A DNA stretch of 64,000 bases from contig NZ_SSMD01000003.1 of NCBI RefSeq assembly GCF_004799325.1, forward strand, positions 62,001 through 126,000, read 5' to 3'. This DNA comes from Thalassobius vesicularis (GTDB lineage Bacteria > Pseudomonadota > Alphaproteobacteria > Rhodobacterales > Rhodobacteraceae). Under the pieces are notes generated by a model that saw nothing but the letters and a program-made list of their open reading frames with translations, was not told the origin of the DNA and did not search any database. The position numbers were made by a program, and so were the translations under genes. Positions 1 to 10,208 of this stretch are shown in pieces; within the stretch, counting starts at the first letter, position 1; the number at the start of each line of letters is the position of its first letter.

Positions 1-735
1 CATCTTGTCCAGCGGCTTGACCGAGACGCTCATCGCGTCTTCGAGCTGGCGGAAGATCTGGTCGTTCTGGTCTTGCATCAGGCGGATCTGATGGGACAGG
101 TCATCGGCGCGTTGCAGGGCCTCTTGCGCATCCGCGACGATCTGATCGCGTTGCGCGGCGGTGTCGTCCAGCGCGGCAACCATGAAGTTCAGAGTGTCCA
201 GATCGGTCTTGGCCGAGGCCAGCTTGGCTTTGCCTTTCTGGCCGTCCATCTGCTCTTTTTGTGCGCTCAGGGTCTGGCGCGCCTCGTCGCGTTCTTTAAG
301 GGTGCGGCGCAGGGTGGTCTGGATCACTTCGATGCCGGTTTCCAGCTCGCGCCGGGCGGTTTCGGATTCCAGCAGCTGTTCCTGCATGACGGAAATCTGT
401 TCAAGCGCCTTGTTAAAGCGCTCTTGCGCGGCCAGCGCCTCGACGGCGCGGCTGTCGCGTTCGTCCGAGACCAGATTCAGGCGGTCTTCGTAGGTGCGCT
501 GATCGCGCTTGGCCTGCTCGCGGAAATTGCCGGACCCGATCGAGTCCATCAGCAGGATTGCGGTTGCGATGATCGCCCAGGCGATCACCGTCGCCGAACC
601 CGTAAACCCGATCAGCTGAGTGACCGGACGCAGGCGGATGAACCGCGTGTCGGTGTCGGATCGCAGGAAAAGCCGCCGCTCGGGAAAGTATTTCTCCAGC
701 AGTGCGTCGATCTTGATGGCCAGACGTGTCCTCAC
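1..735 (-). CDS. DUF5930 / M23-family peptidase, N-terminal part (runs off the window)
   Basis: An open frame runs on the minus strand from a GTG at 735 to the window edge, giving the first 245 residues. Residues about 41-63 form one membrane segment. From about residue 70 onward the sequence is heptad-like and rich in Glu, Gln, Arg and Ala, so a long periplasmic coiled coil is expected. This layout (short cytoplasmic head, one TM segment, coiled coil) matches the DUF5930 region that precedes a LytM/M23 endopeptidase domain in Rhodobacteraceae proteins. The peptidase domain itself would lie outside the window, so that part is inference. The likely role is cell-wall remodelling or an EnvC-like activator of amidases. 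The GTG start is chosen because no in-frame ATG precedes the conserved basic N-terminus. Confidence 0.72.
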   Translation of the reverse strand, partial: MRTRLAIKIDALLEKYFPERRLFLRSDTDTRFIRLRPVTQLIGFTGSATVIAWAIIATAILLMDSIGSGNFREQAKRDQRTYEDRLNLVSDERDSRAVEALAAQERFNKALEQISVMQEQLLESETARRELETGIEVIQTTLRRTLKERDEARQTLSAQKEQMDGQKGKAKLASAKTDLDTLNFMVAALDDTAAQRDQIVADAQEALQRADDLSHQIRLMQDQNDQIFRQLEDAMSVSVKPLDKM

Positions 736-867
736 CCCAGCGTCCTTATTCCGTTTCCCCAGTCGGGCGCGTCTCGTTCATTGTTCGCGCGCCGCCCTAG
801 GGGTGATTAACGGGCAAGAAAGGATTGGGCAAGAATTTTGGCCAATTGGCCGGGCCGGGTGGGTCGA

Positions 868-888
868 TTCCCGCCGATTTGGCGGGAA
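868..888. terminator. Hairpin after the DUF455 gene
   Basis: Perfect 8-bp arms TTCCCGCC / GGCGGGAA enclose a GATTT loop just beyond the DUF455 stop codon. A second perfect palindrome, GGCCAATTGGCC, lies at 840-851. There is no clear T-tract, so this is at best a weak or factor-assisted terminator. Confidence 0.35.
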
Positions 889-898
889 CCTGCCGATG

Positions 899-1735
899 TC
901 AGCGGGCGTGCCGCGGGGGCGTTTCGTCGGCCAATGGCCAGTAGAAATCGGGCGGAAGGCCTGCTTCGGCGCGTTTTTCCTCGTTGAACGGGGGTTTTAG
1001 CGCGCCGTGGAAGTAGCGCTTCACCAGCGCGTGGAACTGGTCCTTGGGGTCCAGATCGTGGCGACCGCACAGGAAATGGAACCACTTGGAGCCATAGGCG
1101 ACATGGCCCACTTCCTCGGCGTAGATGACGCCGAGGGCGTCCACCACGTCCTGTTGACCGGCCTTTCTGAAGACCTCGATCATGCCGGGGGTGACGTCCA
1201 GCCCGCGCGCTTCCAGCACCATCGGCACCACGGCCAGACGGCCCAGAATGTCGGCGGCGGTGTCCTCGGCGGCGCGCCACATGCCGGCATGGGCGGGCAG
1301 GGCGCCGTAATGGCTTCCCATCGCCTCAAGGCAGTCGCAGACCAGATTATAGTGCTTCGATTCCTCGTCGGCGGATTTCACCCAGTCGTCGTAGAACCCC
1401 GGCGGCATCGGGATGTGGCCGAAACGGGCGATGATGTCCCAGTGCAGGTCAACGGCGTTCAGCTCGATATGGGCGACGGCATGCAGGATCGCGGTGCGGC
1501 CCTGAACCGATCCGGGGCGGCGGCGCGGCACGTCGCGCGGGTCCAGCAGTTCGGGCTGCGCGGGGCGGGCGGGCTGCATCGGCGGGTTGGCGGTGCCCAC
1601 GGGGATCGGGGTGCCAGCGGCGCGGGCGGCGAACCATGCGGCGGCGTGACGGCGCGAGAGCGCGGTTTTCGCGCGCCCGTCGGCGGTGGTCAGCACCTCG
1701 ACCGCCATTTCGGTCAGGGTCAGGGTCTGGGTCAT
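899..1735 (-). CDS. DUF455 family ferritin-like protein
   Basis: This 278-residue protein belongs to the DUF455 family, a ferritin-like fold with a presumed di-metal site. Acidic and His residues recur in helical contexts, for example 'HIELNAVDLHWD', 'DEESKHY' and 'EEVGHVAYG', as expected for a four-helix di-iron bundle. The reaction is not known; relatives are sometimes linked to tRNA or thiol chemistry, which is not shown here. The start is taken at the ATG overlapping the bcp stop codon (ATGA), so the two genes are probably co-translated. A longer upstream frame exists but begins inside bcp. Confidence 0.85.
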   Translation of the reverse strand: MTQTLTLTEMAVEVLTTADGRAKTALSRRHAAAWFAARAAGTPIPVGTANPPMQPARPAQPELLDPRDVPRRRPGSVQGRTAILHAVAHIELNAVDLHWDIIARFGHIPMPPGFYDDWVKSADEESKHYNLVCDCLEAMGSHYGALPAHAGMWRAAEDTAADILGRLAVVPMVLEARGLDVTPGMIEVFRKAGQQDVVDALGVIYAEEVGHVAYGSKWFHFLCGRHDLDPKDQFHALVKRYFHGALKPPFNEEKRAEAGLPPDFYWPLADETPPRHAR

Positions 1736-2190
1736 AGGGCGCGGGCGGCCTCCAGCACCTCTTCGACATGGCCGGCGACTTTGACCTTGCGCCATTCGCG
1801 GACGATGGTGCCGGTGCCGTCAATGAGGAAGGTCGACCGCTCGATCCCCCAGAATTTCTTGCCGTACATCGACTTTTCTTTCCACACGCCCAGGCGTTCG
1901 CTGAGATCGCCGTTTTCGTCCGACAGCAAGGAAACGCTCAGGCCCTGCTTTTCACGGAATTTTTCATGGCTTGCGAGGGAATCTTTCGATACGCCGAAGA
2001 CCTTGACGCCAAGGGCTTCGAAAGCGGGCAGGGCTTCGGTGAAGCCGATCGCTTCTTTCGTGCAGCCCGAGGTGTTGTCGCGCGGGTAGAAGAACAGCAC
2101 CACGGGCGACGGGCGCAGGGCCGACAGGGTGACGGGGTCTCCGCCATCTTGGGGCAGGGTGAAATCGGGGGCAGTGGTCAGTTCGGTCAC
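1732..2190 (-). CDS. bcp: Bcp/PrxQ-type peroxiredoxin
   Basis: A 152-residue thiol peroxidase of the bacterioferritin comigratory protein family, which reduces hydrogen peroxide and organic hydroperoxides using thioredoxin or similar donors. The peroxidatic Cys lies in 'DNTSGCTKEA'. The second Cys found five residues later in some Bcp proteins is absent, so this looks like a 1-Cys type. A GTG start at 2190 is chosen because AGGAA lies 7 bases upstream and the length fits the family; an upstream extension is probably non-coding. It overlaps the DUF455 gene by four bases. Confidence 0.9.
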   Translation of the reverse strand: MTELTTAPDFTLPQDGGDPVTLSALRPSPVVLFFYPRDNTSGCTKEAIGFTEALPAFEALGVKVFGVSKDSLASHEKFREKQGLSVSLLSDENGDLSERLGVWKEKSMYGKKFWGIERSTFLIDGTGTIVREWRKVKVAGHVEEVLEAARAL

Positions 2191-2292
2191 GGTCAATTCC
2201 TGAGATGCGTCGCGGGGTCTGGTGTAGTAATAGTACGTTAACGAAAAGAATAAAGGCGTTCGGCCCCTCGGGTTGGGCGAAGTTGGGCAGAG

Positions 2293-5200
2293 ATGACGAA
2301 GCTGCAAAGCCAGGCGGATCACGCGCACCGTTCGCGGTGGGGGTGGCTTTGGTGGCTATTTATCGGCTTTGGCTGCCTGTTGGCCGGGGCCGGGGCGTGG
2401 ATCTACCAGCAGACCGGACGCCCGATCAAGATGCCCGACTGGGTGCATGAACGGGTCGAGGAACGGCTGGCGCAGGCACTGCCGGGGGCGGATATCCGGT
2501 TTGGCGACATCTCGTTGCTGTTCCCGCGAACGGGGCGGCCCCGGATCATGATGCGCGACGCCGAGATTCTGACGGACGAGGGGCTGCCGGTCATCAGCCT
2601 TGCCAACCTTGAGGCGCGCGTGGCGTTCCGGCCGCTGCTGGAGGGCAAGATCCTGCTGGGCAAGCTGCACCTGAGCGGCGCCAGCGTGAACGTGCGGCGG
2701 CGGGCGGATGGCAGCTTTGACCTGAGTTTTGGCGCCTTGCCCGAGGCCAAGCGCGCGGCCAGCCCGGCGGAACTGATCCAGGCGCTGGACGCTCTGCTGC
2801 TGACCCCCGAACTGTCGGCACTGAGCGAGGTCGAGGCCGACGGTTTGACCCTGCAATACGAGGACGCCCGCGCGGACCGCACCTGGACGGTGGACGGTGC
2901 GCGGTTCGAGCTGATCCGTCAGGGCGATGACCTGCAAGGCCGGGGCGATCTGGCGCTGCTGGGCGGGTATGATTACGCGACCACGCTGGAGGTGAACTTC
3001 GAAAGCCGGATCGGCGAGACGCAGACCCGGTTCGGCATGAGCTTTGAGGATATGGCCGCGCGCGACATCGCCTCGCAGGTCGGCGCGCTGGCTTGGTTGC
3101 AGGCGCTGCGGGCACCGATCAGCGGGGCGCTGCGCTCGGGTCTGGATGCCGAGGGCAAGGTCGCCTCGCTGTCCGGGACGTTGCAGATCGGGGCGGGGGT
3201 GTTGCAGCCCAACGACCGCACGCGCCCGATCCCGTTCGACGCGGCGCGCAGCTATTTCAGCTATGATCCGGCGGCGCAGGTGCTGCGGTTCGACGAATTG
3301 TCGGTGGAAAGCCAATGGTTTACCGGTCGGGCCGAGGGCAAGGCGCGGCTGCTGGGGCTGACCGCAGGCCGCCCGTCCGGGTTGCAGGCGCAGTTCGCGC
3401 TGACCGGGCTGAGCGCCAACCCCAACGGTATTTACCCTGAACGCGTCACGCTGGACGGGGCGCAGATGACCTTTCGCCTGGGGCTTGCGCCGTTCGATCT
3501 GACGCTGGGCGAAGCGAGTTTCCTCAAGGATGGGCATGTGGCCGTACTGAACGGCCGTCTGCGCGCCGAAGAGGGCGGCTGGAACCTGGCGCTGAACGGG
3601 CATATCGACGATCTGACCCGCGATACGGTGCTGTCTTTCTGGCCGGAACAGGTGGTCTCGAAAACCCGGACGTGGATTTCGGAAAACATCGCGGCCGTGG
3701 TGCTGAGCAACACCCAGCTGGCCCTGCGGGTGCGGCCTGGGGCGGAACGGCAGATCTATGTCGGCTCGGAGTTTCGGGACGCGGAAATCCGTTTCCTGAA
3801 ACACATGCCGCCGATCACCGGGGCTGCGGGCCGGGCCGAGCTGATGGGCCATCGGTTGGTTGTCACGGCGGCGCGCGGCACGGTGCTGGCCCCGCAAGGC
3901 GGGCCGCTGGACGCGGCGGGGACCAGTTTCATCGTCGATGACGTGCGGATCAAGGGCGGGCCGCCTGCGCAGGTCAAACTGGCCGCCGAGGGCACGATCA
4001 CGGCGGCGCTGTCGCTGCTGGACAGCGAGCCGCTGAACGTGATGCAGAAGGCCAAGCGCCCGGTCACGCTGGCGGATGGCCATGCCAAGGTGCAGGGCGA
4101 AATCCGGCTGGAGCTGAAGAAGAAGCTGCCGATGGACAAAGTGCATTTCGACGTGACCGCGGCGCTGAGCGATGTGCGCTCGTCCAAGCTGATCCCGAAC
4201 CGGGTGCTGGCGGCGTCGCGGCTGAGTGCCCATGTCACGCCCGAGCGGCTGGTCATCAAGGGGCGCGGGCGTGTCGGGCAGGTGCCGTTCGACGCGGTGT
4301 TCGCGGCCCCGTTGCGGGACAACCCGGCGCGCGTGGCGCGGGTCGAGGGCAGCGCGACCGTCAGTCAGGCGTTTCTGGACGAGTTCAAGATCGGCCTGCC
4401 GCGCGGAACTGTCAGCGGTGCGGGGCCGGCGAAATTCGTACTGGACCTGGCCGAGGGACAGGAGCCGGTCTTTACCGGCTCCAGCACGCTGGCGGGCATT
4501 GGGCTGAGCATCCCGCAACTGGGCTGGTCGCTGCCTGCGGCGGGGACCGGGGCGTTTTCGGTCCGTGGTCGGCTGGGCGTTATTCCGGCCATTGACCGGA
4601 TCGAGCTGGAGGCCCCGGGCCTGACAGCGGTCGGCGCGGTCAGCCTGAATGACAGCGGGCTGGACCGGGCGCAGTTTTCTCAGGTCAAGGCGGCGGGATG
4701 GCTGGATGCGCCGATCACGCTGGTCGGGCGCGGGCAGGGTCTGGCGCCGGGGGTCGAGGTCGAGGGCGGCTGGGCCGATCTGCGTAAGCTGCCGGTGATC
4801 GACTCGGGCGCGGGCGGGGGCGGTTCGGCGGAAAGCGTTCCGATCACCGTGCGGCTGGACAAGTTGCAGGTGATCGACCAGATCGCGCTAAACGGATTCC
4901 GGGGCGATTTCACCGCGCGCGGGGGGATTTCGGGAAAATTCACGGGGCGGATCAACGGCGGCTCTCCGATCTCGGGGCATATGAGCCCGCAGAACGGGCG
5001 CAGTGGGTTCCTGATCCGGGCCGAGGATGCGGGGGCGGCGATTTCGGATGCTGGGCTGCTGTCCAAAGCCTCCAAGGGTGAATTGGCGCTGCGACTGACT
5101 CCGGTCGGGCGCGACAGCTATGACGGACGGCTGGAGATCAAGGACGTCTGGCTGAAGGACGCGCCCGCGATGGCCAACCTGCTGAACGCCGCCAGCATCA

Positions 5201-5571
5201 TCGGCCTGCTGGAGCAGATGAGCGGCGGCGGCATCCTGTTCAGCCAGGTCGAGGGCGATTTCAGGATCACGCCCAGCCAGGTGATCGTGACGAAATCCAG
5301 CGGGGTCGGGGCCTCGATCGGGATTTCGCTGGATGGGATTTACGACGTGGCCAGCAAGACGCTGGACATGCAGGGCGTGTTCTCGCCGGTCTATGCGGTG
5401 AACGCGATCGGGGCGCTGCTGACGCGCAAGGGCGAGGGGCTGATCGGTTTCAACTTTACCATGACAGGCGACGCGGCGGATCCGAAGGTTTCGGTAAATC
5501 CGCTGTCGATCTTTACGCCGGGCATGTTTAGAGACATATTCCGCCGCCCACCCCCAACGGTAAGCCAATGA
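2293..5571 (+). CDS. AsmA-like / DUF3971 (YhdP-type) envelope protein
   Basis: A 1092-residue protein with one N-terminal membrane segment (about residues 17-40), then a long periplasmic region rich in beta-strand repeats and a C-terminal AsmA_2-like region ending in '[15 protein letters not shown]'. This is the architecture of the YhdP/TamB/AsmA superfamily, whose members bridge inner and outer membranes and are implicated in phospholipid transport. That role is inferred from the family. The stop overlaps the queA start (ATGA), suggesting translational coupling. Its upstream neighbour bcp is divergent. Confidence 0.85.
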   Translation: MTKLQSQADHAHRSRWGWLWWLFIGFGCLLAGAGAWIYQQTGRPIKMPDWVHERVEERLAQALPGADIRFGDISLLFPRTGRPRIMMRDAEILTDEGLPVISLANLEARVAFRPLLEGKILLGKLHLSGASVNVRRRADGSFDLSFGALPEAKRAASPAELIQALDALLLTPELSALSEVEADGLTLQYEDARADRTWTVDGARFELIRQGDDLQGRGDLALLGGYDYATTLEVNFESRIGETQTRFGMSFEDMAARDIASQVGALAWLQALRAPISGALRSGLDAEGKVASLSGTLQIGAGVLQPNDRTRPIPFDAARSYFSYDPAAQVLRFDELSVESQWFTGRAEGKARLLGLTAGRPSGLQAQFALTGLSANPNGIYPERVTLDGAQMTFRLGLAPFDLTLGEASFLKDGHVAVLNGRLRAEEGGWNLALNGHIDDLTRDTVLSFWPEQVVSKTRTWISENIAAVVLSNTQLALRVRPGAERQIYVGSEFRDAEIRFLKHMPPITGAAGRAELMGHRLVVTAARGTVLAPQGGPLDAAGTSFIVDDVRIKGGPPAQVKLAAEGTITAALSLLDSEPLNVMQKAKRPVTLADGHAKVQGEIRLELKKKLPMDKVHFDVTAALSDVRSSKLIPNRVLAASRLSAHVTPERLVIKGRGRVGQVPFDAVFAAPLRDNPARVARVEGSATVSQAFLDEFKIGLPRGTVSGAGPAKFVLDLAEGQEPVFTGSSTLAGIGLSIPQLGWSLPAAGTGAFSVRGRLGVIPAIDRIELEAPGLTAVGAVSLNDSGLDRAQFSQVKAAGWLDAPITLVGRGQGLAPGVEVEGGWADLRKLPVIDSGAGGGGSAESVPITVRLDKLQVIDQIALNGFRGDFTARGGISGKFTGRINGGSPISGHMSPQNGRSGFLIRAEDAGAAISDAGLLSKASKGELALRLTPVGRDSYDGRLEIKDVWLKDAPAMANLLNAASIIGLLEQMSGGGILFSQVEGDFRITPSQVIVTKSSGVGASIGISLDGIYDVASKTLDMQGVFSPVYAVNAIGALLTRKGEGLIGFNFTMTGDAADPKVSVNPLSIFTPGMFRDIFRRPPPTVSQ

Positions 5572-6620
5572 AACTGTCCGACTTTGATTTCGACCTGCCC
5601 GATCACCTGATTGCCACGCGTCCTGCCAAGCCGCGCAGCTCGGCCCGGTTGCTGGTGGCCGAGGGGGATGCGATCACCGATGCAAGGGTGACGGATATCC
5701 TGCGCTGGCTGCGCCCCGGCGATCGGCTGGTGCTGAACGACACCAAGGTGCTGCCGGCACGTCTGTCTGGCACGCGGTCGCGGATGGGCGCAGAGGGGCT
5801 GACGCAGGCCAAGATCGAGGTCACGCTGCTGGAGCCGCGCGCGCATGGCCATTGGGCGGCGCTGCTGAAACCGCTGAAGAAAATCCGCGAGGGCGAGGAG
5901 ATCGTGTTCTCACCGGACCTGACGGCGCGTCTGGAGGCCAAGGAGGACGGGCAGGGGGTGCTGTCATTCAACCTGAATGGTGCGGATTTCGACGCGGCCC
6001 TGCAAGGCGCGGGGCAGATGCCTCTGCCGCCCTATATCGCGGCCAAACGCGCGGCGGACACGCAGGACAAGACCGATTACCAGACCGTCTGGGCGCGCGC
6101 CCTTGGGGCCGTCGCCGCCCCCACGGCCAGCCTGCATTTCGACGAGCCGCTGCTGCAGCAGATCCGCGCGCTGGGGGTCGAGATTTCCTTTGTCACGCTG
6201 CATGTCGGCGCGGGCACCTTTCTGCCGGTCAAGGTCGAGGACGTGACCACCCACAAGATGCACGCCGAATGGGGCGAGGTCACAGCCGAGGCCGCCGCCG
6301 AGATCGCTGCCACCAAGGCCGCCGGTGGGCGCGTCATCCCGGTGGGCACCACGGCCCTGCGCCTGATCGAAAGTGCCGCGCGCGACGGGCAGATCCGGCC
6401 GTGGCAGGGCGAGACGGATATCTTCATCTATCCCGGCTTCACCTTTCATGTCGCCGACGCGCTGATGACCAATTTCCACCTGCCCAAATCGACGCTGATG
6501 ATGCTGGTTTCGGCGTTGATGGGGCCTGAGCGGATTCGCGCGATCTATGATCATGCCGTCACGGAAGGTTACCGCTTCTTCAGCTATGGCGACGCCTCGC
6601 TGTTGATCCCGCCGCGCTGA
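5568..6620 (+). CDS. queA: S-adenosylmethionine:tRNA ribosyltransferase-isomerase
   Basis: QueA transfers and isomerises the ribosyl group of S-adenosylmethionine onto 7-aminomethyl-7-deazaguanine in tRNA to make epoxyqueuosine. The 350-residue length fits. Characteristic stretches are visible: '[14 protein letters not shown]' at the N-terminus, '[13 protein letters not shown]' near residue 60, '[14 protein letters not shown]' and the C-terminal '[15 protein letters not shown]'. The ATG overlaps the stop of the AsmA-like gene. No tgt gene lies next to it in this window. Confidence 0.97.
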   Translation: MKLSDFDFDLPDHLIATRPAKPRSSARLLVAEGDAITDARVTDILRWLRPGDRLVLNDTKVLPARLSGTRSRMGAEGLTQAKIEVTLLEPRAHGHWAALLKPLKKIREGEEIVFSPDLTARLEAKEDGQGVLSFNLNGADFDAALQGAGQMPLPPYIAAKRAADTQDKTDYQTVWARALGAVAAPTASLHFDEPLLQQIRALGVEISFVTLHVGAGTFLPVKVEDVTTHKMHAEWGEVTAEAAAEIAATKAAGGRVIPVGTTALRLIESAARDGQIRPWQGETDIFIYPGFTFHVADALMTNFHLPKSTLMMLVSALMGPERIRAIYDHAVTEGYRFFSYGDASLLIPPR

Positions 6621-6666
6621 TCGTGCCATCACGTCGCTAACCAGCGGCGGCCAGTCGCAACCGACA

Positions 6667-6690
6667 GGCGGGTCAATGCGTTGACCTGCC
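6667..6690. promoter_or_regulatory. Inverted repeat between queA and the MFS gene
   Basis: The core arms GGTCAA (6671-6676) and TTGACC (6681-6686) flank TGCG and extend outward to about 10 bp per arm with one G-T pair. It lies about 30 bases before the MFS start. It could be an operator or a terminator stem for queA, but no T-run follows. Confidence 0.35.
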
Positions 6691-6719
6691 ATACTAAAGA
6701 TCACGTACAAGGACCGGTC

Positions 6720-8003
6720 ATGTTTCTAGTTCTCAAGAACGCCTGGGCGCTGCTGCTGGGCCTGATGCTGCTGATGGTGGGGAACGGCCTGCAAGGGACG
6801 TTGCTTGGCGTGCGCGGCGCGATGGAGGGATTCTCGACCTACGAGATGTCCATCGTCATGGCCGCCTATTTCGTCGGCTTCCTGGGTGGCTCGCGCATGG
6901 CGCCCGAGATGATCCGCCGCGTCGGCCATGTCCGCGTGTTTGCCGCCCTTGGATCGTTCATTTCCGCCGTGCTGATCCTGTTCCCCGTGCTGGCCGAGCC
7001 CTGGGCCTGGACCATCGGGCGCATGATCATCGGGTTCTGTTTCTCGGGCGTCTACGTCGTCGCTGAAAGCTGGTTGAACAACGCAGCCACCAATGAAACC
7101 CGTGGTCAGGCGCTGTCGCTCTATATGATCACAATGATGGTGGGCATCATCATCGCGCAGGGCCTGCTGCTGGTGGCCGATCCGTCAGGCTTTGTGCTGT
7201 TCGTGATCCCCTCGGTGCTGGTGTCGATTGCCTTTGCGCCGATCCTGCTGTCGATCAACCCGACGCCCGCCTTTGAATCCACAGCCCCCATGAGCCTGCG
7301 CGGGCTGGTCAATGTCTCGCCGCTGGGTGCAGTGGGGATGCTGCTGCTGGGCGGTGTCTATGCGGCACAGTATGGTATGGCGGCGGTCTATGGCTCGAAC
7401 GCGGGGCTGAGCCTGCCGGAAATCTCGCTGTTCATCGCGATGTTCTATGTTGGCGCGACCGTGGCGCAGTATCCGCTGGGCTGGCTGTCGGACCGGATGG
7501 ACCGGCGCTTGCTGATCCTGCTGGTGTCCGCCACCGGAGGACTGGCGGCGCTGCTGGCGATGATGTTGGGCGGAAACTACGTGATCCTGCTGGTCGCGGC
7601 TTTCGTGATCGGGGGCACGGCAAACCCGCTGTATTCCCTGCTGATTGCCTATACGACCGACTTCCTGCAACCCAAGGACATGGCGGCGGCCTCCTCGGGG
7701 TTGGTGTTCACCAACGGGCTGGGCGCCATCGCGGGCCCCGTCGTCACCGGTTGGACCATGAGCACCTTTGGCGCGCAGGGCTACTTTCTGCTGATTGCGC
7801 TGCTGCTGGTCGGGTTGGCGGTTTACGCGGGTTACCGGATGACCCAGCGCCGTGCGCCCTCGCATGACGATGCCAGCCAATACGCCCCCGTATCGCCCTC
7901 GGCCTCGCCCATTGCGGTGGAAATCGCCCAAGAAGTGGCCATCGACGCGCAGGAACATGCCGAAGCTAGCGCTACCAACACGGAATATGACCAAAAGTCG
8001 TAA
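6720..8003 (+). CDS. MFS transporter (YcaD-like)
   Basis: A 427-residue polytopic membrane protein with about 12 hydrophobic segments and the MFS signature 'GWLSDRMDRRLL' between the second-half helices. The sequence resembles YcaD-type transporters of unknown substrate. The start at 6720 is preferred over an upstream ATG because AAGGA lies 8 bases before it and the protein then begins directly with the first helix. A polar tail of about 40 residues rich in Ala, Ser and Glu ends the protein. The substrate cannot be read from the sequence. Confidence 0.88.
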   Translation: MFLVLKNAWALLLGLMLLMVGNGLQGTLLGVRGAMEGFSTYEMSIVMAAYFVGFLGGSRMAPEMIRRVGHVRVFAALGSFISAVLILFPVLAEPWAWTIGRMIIGFCFSGVYVVAESWLNNAATNETRGQALSLYMITMMVGIIIAQGLLLVADPSGFVLFVIPSVLVSIAFAPILLSINPTPAFESTAPMSLRGLVNVSPLGAVGMLLLGGVYAAQYGMAAVYGSNAGLSLPEISLFIAMFYVGATVAQYPLGWLSDRMDRRLLILLVSATGGLAALLAMMLGGNYVILLVAAFVIGGTANPLYSLLIAYTTDFLQPKDMAAASSGLVFTNGLGAIAGPVVTGWTMSTFGAQGYFLLIALLLVGLAVYAGYRMTQRRAPSHDDASQYAPVSPSASPIAVEIAQEVAIDAQEHAEASATNTEYDQKS

Positions 8004-8083
8004 TTCGTGACTGTTCACGCCGGCGTATGGTTATGTAACATTCCCATGACATCATGAGAAAAGGTGGCAAGGGAGGCTTCCGA

Positions 8084-8659
8084 ATGGTGAGTGTCGAGCA
8101 AGTATTGTCCTTTTGGCTGGATGAAACCGGGCCGCAGGGCTGGTACGACGGTAACGAGGCACTGGATCAGGCGATCCGCGACAAGTTTCTGAAGGCTTGG
8201 GAAAACGCGCAGCAGGGGGCCTACAGCCTGTGGCTGACCTATCCCAGCGGGGCGTTGGCCTATATCATTTTGCTGGATCAGTTCCCCCGCAACATGTTCC
8301 GCGGCGAGGCGCGCGCCTTTGCCACCGACCGGGTGGCGCTGACAGCGGCCAAGAACGCGATCGACCACGGCTGGGATCTGAAGATCGACGAACCGGCGCG
8401 GCAGTTCTTCTACCTGCCGCTGATGCATTCCGAAAACCTGTGCGATCAGGAACGCTGCGTGCGCCTGATGGCCGAGCGGATGCCCTCGACCGGTGCGCCG
8501 AACCTGCTGCATGCCAAGGCGCATCGCCAGGTGATCCGCGAATTCGGTCGTTTCCCCTATCGCAACGCGGCGCTGGATCGCCGCAGCAGCGCGCATGAGC
8601 GCGAGTTTATCGACCAGGGCGGATACGGTCGCACCGTCAGGATGCTGCAGGCCGGATAA
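8084..8659 (+). CDS. DUF924 family protein
   Basis: A 191-residue protein of the DUF924 (TPR-like helical) family. The family pattern is clear: 'VLSFWLD' at the start, 'ILLDQFPRNMFRG' near residue 65, 'FFYLPLMHSE' near residue 110 and 'FGRFPYRN' near the C-terminus. No biochemical function is established for the family. The start is placed at 8084, where GGGAGG lies upstream at a good spacing. Confidence 0.92.
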   Translation: MVSVEQVLSFWLDETGPQGWYDGNEALDQAIRDKFLKAWENAQQGAYSLWLTYPSGALAYIILLDQFPRNMFRGEARAFATDRVALTAAKNAIDHGWDLKIDEPARQFFYLPLMHSENLCDQERCVRLMAERMPSTGAPNLLHAKAHRQVIREFGRFPYRNAALDRRSSAHEREFIDQGGYGRTVRMLQAG

Positions 8660-8709
8660 GGCCGCGGTATTTCGAAAGAAAAAGAACAAGCCTTTTCAAG
8701 GGCCTGTTT

Positions 8710-8747
8710 GCCCGTTGCGCGTCAAAGCGCAGCGGGCGTTTTGTTTT
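8710..8747 (+). terminator. Rho-independent terminator after the DUF924 gene
   Basis: An 11-bp stem (GCCCGTTGCGC / GCGCAGCGGGC, one G-U pair) with loop GTCAAA is followed by GTTTTGTTTT. Confidence 0.85.
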
Positions 8748-8767
8748 GGTTGAGTGGCGGGAAAAAA

Positions 8768-8789
8768 TAGTTTAACGTCAAACTAGTTT
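8768..8789. promoter_or_regulatory. Palindromic operator candidate before lpd
   Basis: TAGTTT (8768-8773) and AAACTA (8780-8785) form an 18-bp palindrome around AACGTC. The right arm is shared with a second palindrome, AAACTAGTTT (8780-8789). It ends 17 bases before the lpd ATG, where a repressor would block transcription. A MarR-like dimer would suit this geometry, but the regulator is unknown. Confidence 0.5.
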
Positions 8790-8806
8790 TGAATCGGAGG
8801 GGGCGC

Positions 8807-10201
8807 ATGTCTGCCAAGTCGTTTGATATGATCGTGATCGGGGCTGGCCCCGGTGGGTATGTGGCGGCCATCCGTGGCGCTCAGCTGGGGCTGAGCGTTG
8901 CCGTGGTCGAACGCGAACATCTGGGGGGCATCTGCCTGAACTGGGGCTGCATCCCGACCAAGGCGCTGCTGCGCTCGTCCGAAGTGTTCCACCTGATGGA
9001 GCGCGCCAAGGAATTCGGTCTGAAGGCGGACGGCATCGGCTATGACCTGAACGCAGTGGTGCAACGCTCGCGCGGAGTGGCCAAGCAACTGTCGGGCGGC
9101 ATCGGCCATCTGATGAAGAAGAACAAGGTGACCGTGGTCATGGGCGAGGCCACGCTGCCCGCCAAGGGCAAGGTCAGCGTCAAGACCGATAAGGGCGTCG
9201 AGGAACTGACCGCTAAGGCCATCGTGCTGGCCACCGGCGCGCGGGCCCGCGAATTGCCGGGTCTGGAGGCCGATGGCGATCTGGTCTGGACCTACAAACA
9301 CGCGCTGACCCCGAAACGGATGCCGAAAAAGCTGCTGGTCATCGGCTCGGGCGCGATCGGGATCGAATTCGCCAGCTTCTACAACACGCTGGGCGCCGAC
9401 ACGACCGTGGTCGAGGTGATGGACCGCATCCTGCCCGTCGAGGACGCCGAAATCAGCGCCTTCGCCAAGAAGCAGTTCATCAAGCAGGGCATGACCATCA
9501 AGGAAAAGGCGATGGTCAAGCAGCTGGATCGCGGCAACGGCAAGGTCGTTGCGCATATCGAGGAAAAGGGCAAGGTCGAGAAGATCGAGTTCGACACGGT
9601 GATCTCGGCCGTCGGCATCGTCGGCAACGTCGAGGGGCTGGGCCTGGAAGGGCTGGGCGTCAAGATCGACCGCACCCACGTGGTGACGGATGCGTATTGC
9701 CGGACGGGTGTCGAGGGGCTGTACGCCATCGGCGACATCGCCGGTGCCCCTTGGCTGGCGCATAAGGCGTCGCATGAAGGTGTGATGGTGGCCGAACTGA
9801 TCGCGGGCAAACACGCGCATCCGGTCAAGCCCGAGAGCATCGCCGGCTGCACCTATTGCCACCCGCAGGTGGCCTCGGTCGGGTATACCGAAGCGAAGGC
9901 GAAAGAGCTGGGCTTTGACGTGAAGGTCGGCCGCTTCCCGTTCATCGGCAACGGCAAGGCGATTGCCCTGGGCGAGCCTGAGGGCATGATCAAGACCGTG
10001 TTCGACGCGAAAACCGGAGAGCTGCTGGGCGCCCACATGGTCGGCGCGGAAGTGACCGAGATGATCCAGGGCTACGTGATCGGCCGCCAGCTGGAGACCA
10101 CCGAGGAAGACCTGATGCACACCGTCTTCCCGCACCCGACGCTGTCCGAGATGATGCACGAGTCGGTGCTGGACGCGTATGGGCGTGTGATCCACATGTA
10201 A
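8807..10201 (+). CDS. lpdA: Dihydrolipoyl dehydrogenase (E3)
   Basis: A 464-residue FAD-dependent pyridine nucleotide-disulfide oxidoreductase. It reoxidises dihydrolipoamide in pyruvate, 2-oxoglutarate or branched-chain oxoacid dehydrogenase complexes and passes electrons to NAD. Visible motifs are the FAD-binding 'VIGAGPGGYVAA' (about 10-21), the redox-active disulfide 'GGICLNWGCIPTK' (about 40-52), the NAD-binding 'VIGSGAIGIEF' (about 180) and the C-terminal 'HPTLSEMMHE' with the catalytic His-Glu pair. The ATG at 8807 has GGAGGGG upstream. No E1 or E2 genes are adjacent, so the partner complex is unclear. Confidence 0.95.
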   Translation: MSAKSFDMIVIGAGPGGYVAAIRGAQLGLSVAVVEREHLGGICLNWGCIPTKALLRSSEVFHLMERAKEFGLKADGIGYDLNAVVQRSRGVAKQLSGGIGHLMKKNKVTVVMGEATLPAKGKVSVKTDKGVEELTAKAIVLATGARARELPGLEADGDLVWTYKHALTPKRMPKKLLVIGSGAIGIEFASFYNTLGADTTVVEVMDRILPVEDAEISAFAKKQFIKQGMTIKEKAMVKQLDRGNGKVVAHIEEKGKVEKIEFDTVISAVGIVGNVEGLGLEGLGVKIDRTHVVTDAYCRTGVEGLYAIGDIAGAPWLAHKASHEGVMVAELIAGKHAHPVKPESIAGCTYCHPQVASVGYTEAKAKELGFDVKVGRFPFIGNGKAIALGEPEGMIKTVFDAKTGELLGAHMVGAEVTEMIQGYVIGRQLETTEEDLMHTVFPHPTLSEMMHESVLDAYGRVIHM

Positions 10202-10208
10202 CGAAAAT

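Noticed and set aside
861-888. GGTCGATTCC-like stretch resembling a tRNA T-arm
   Set aside because: No acceptor, D or anticodon arms can be drawn around it; it is part of a simple hairpin.
6671-6686. GGTCAA-N4-TTGACC as an FNR site
   Set aside because: The half-sites are in the opposite order to FNR boxes, so it is listed only as an unassigned inverted repeat.
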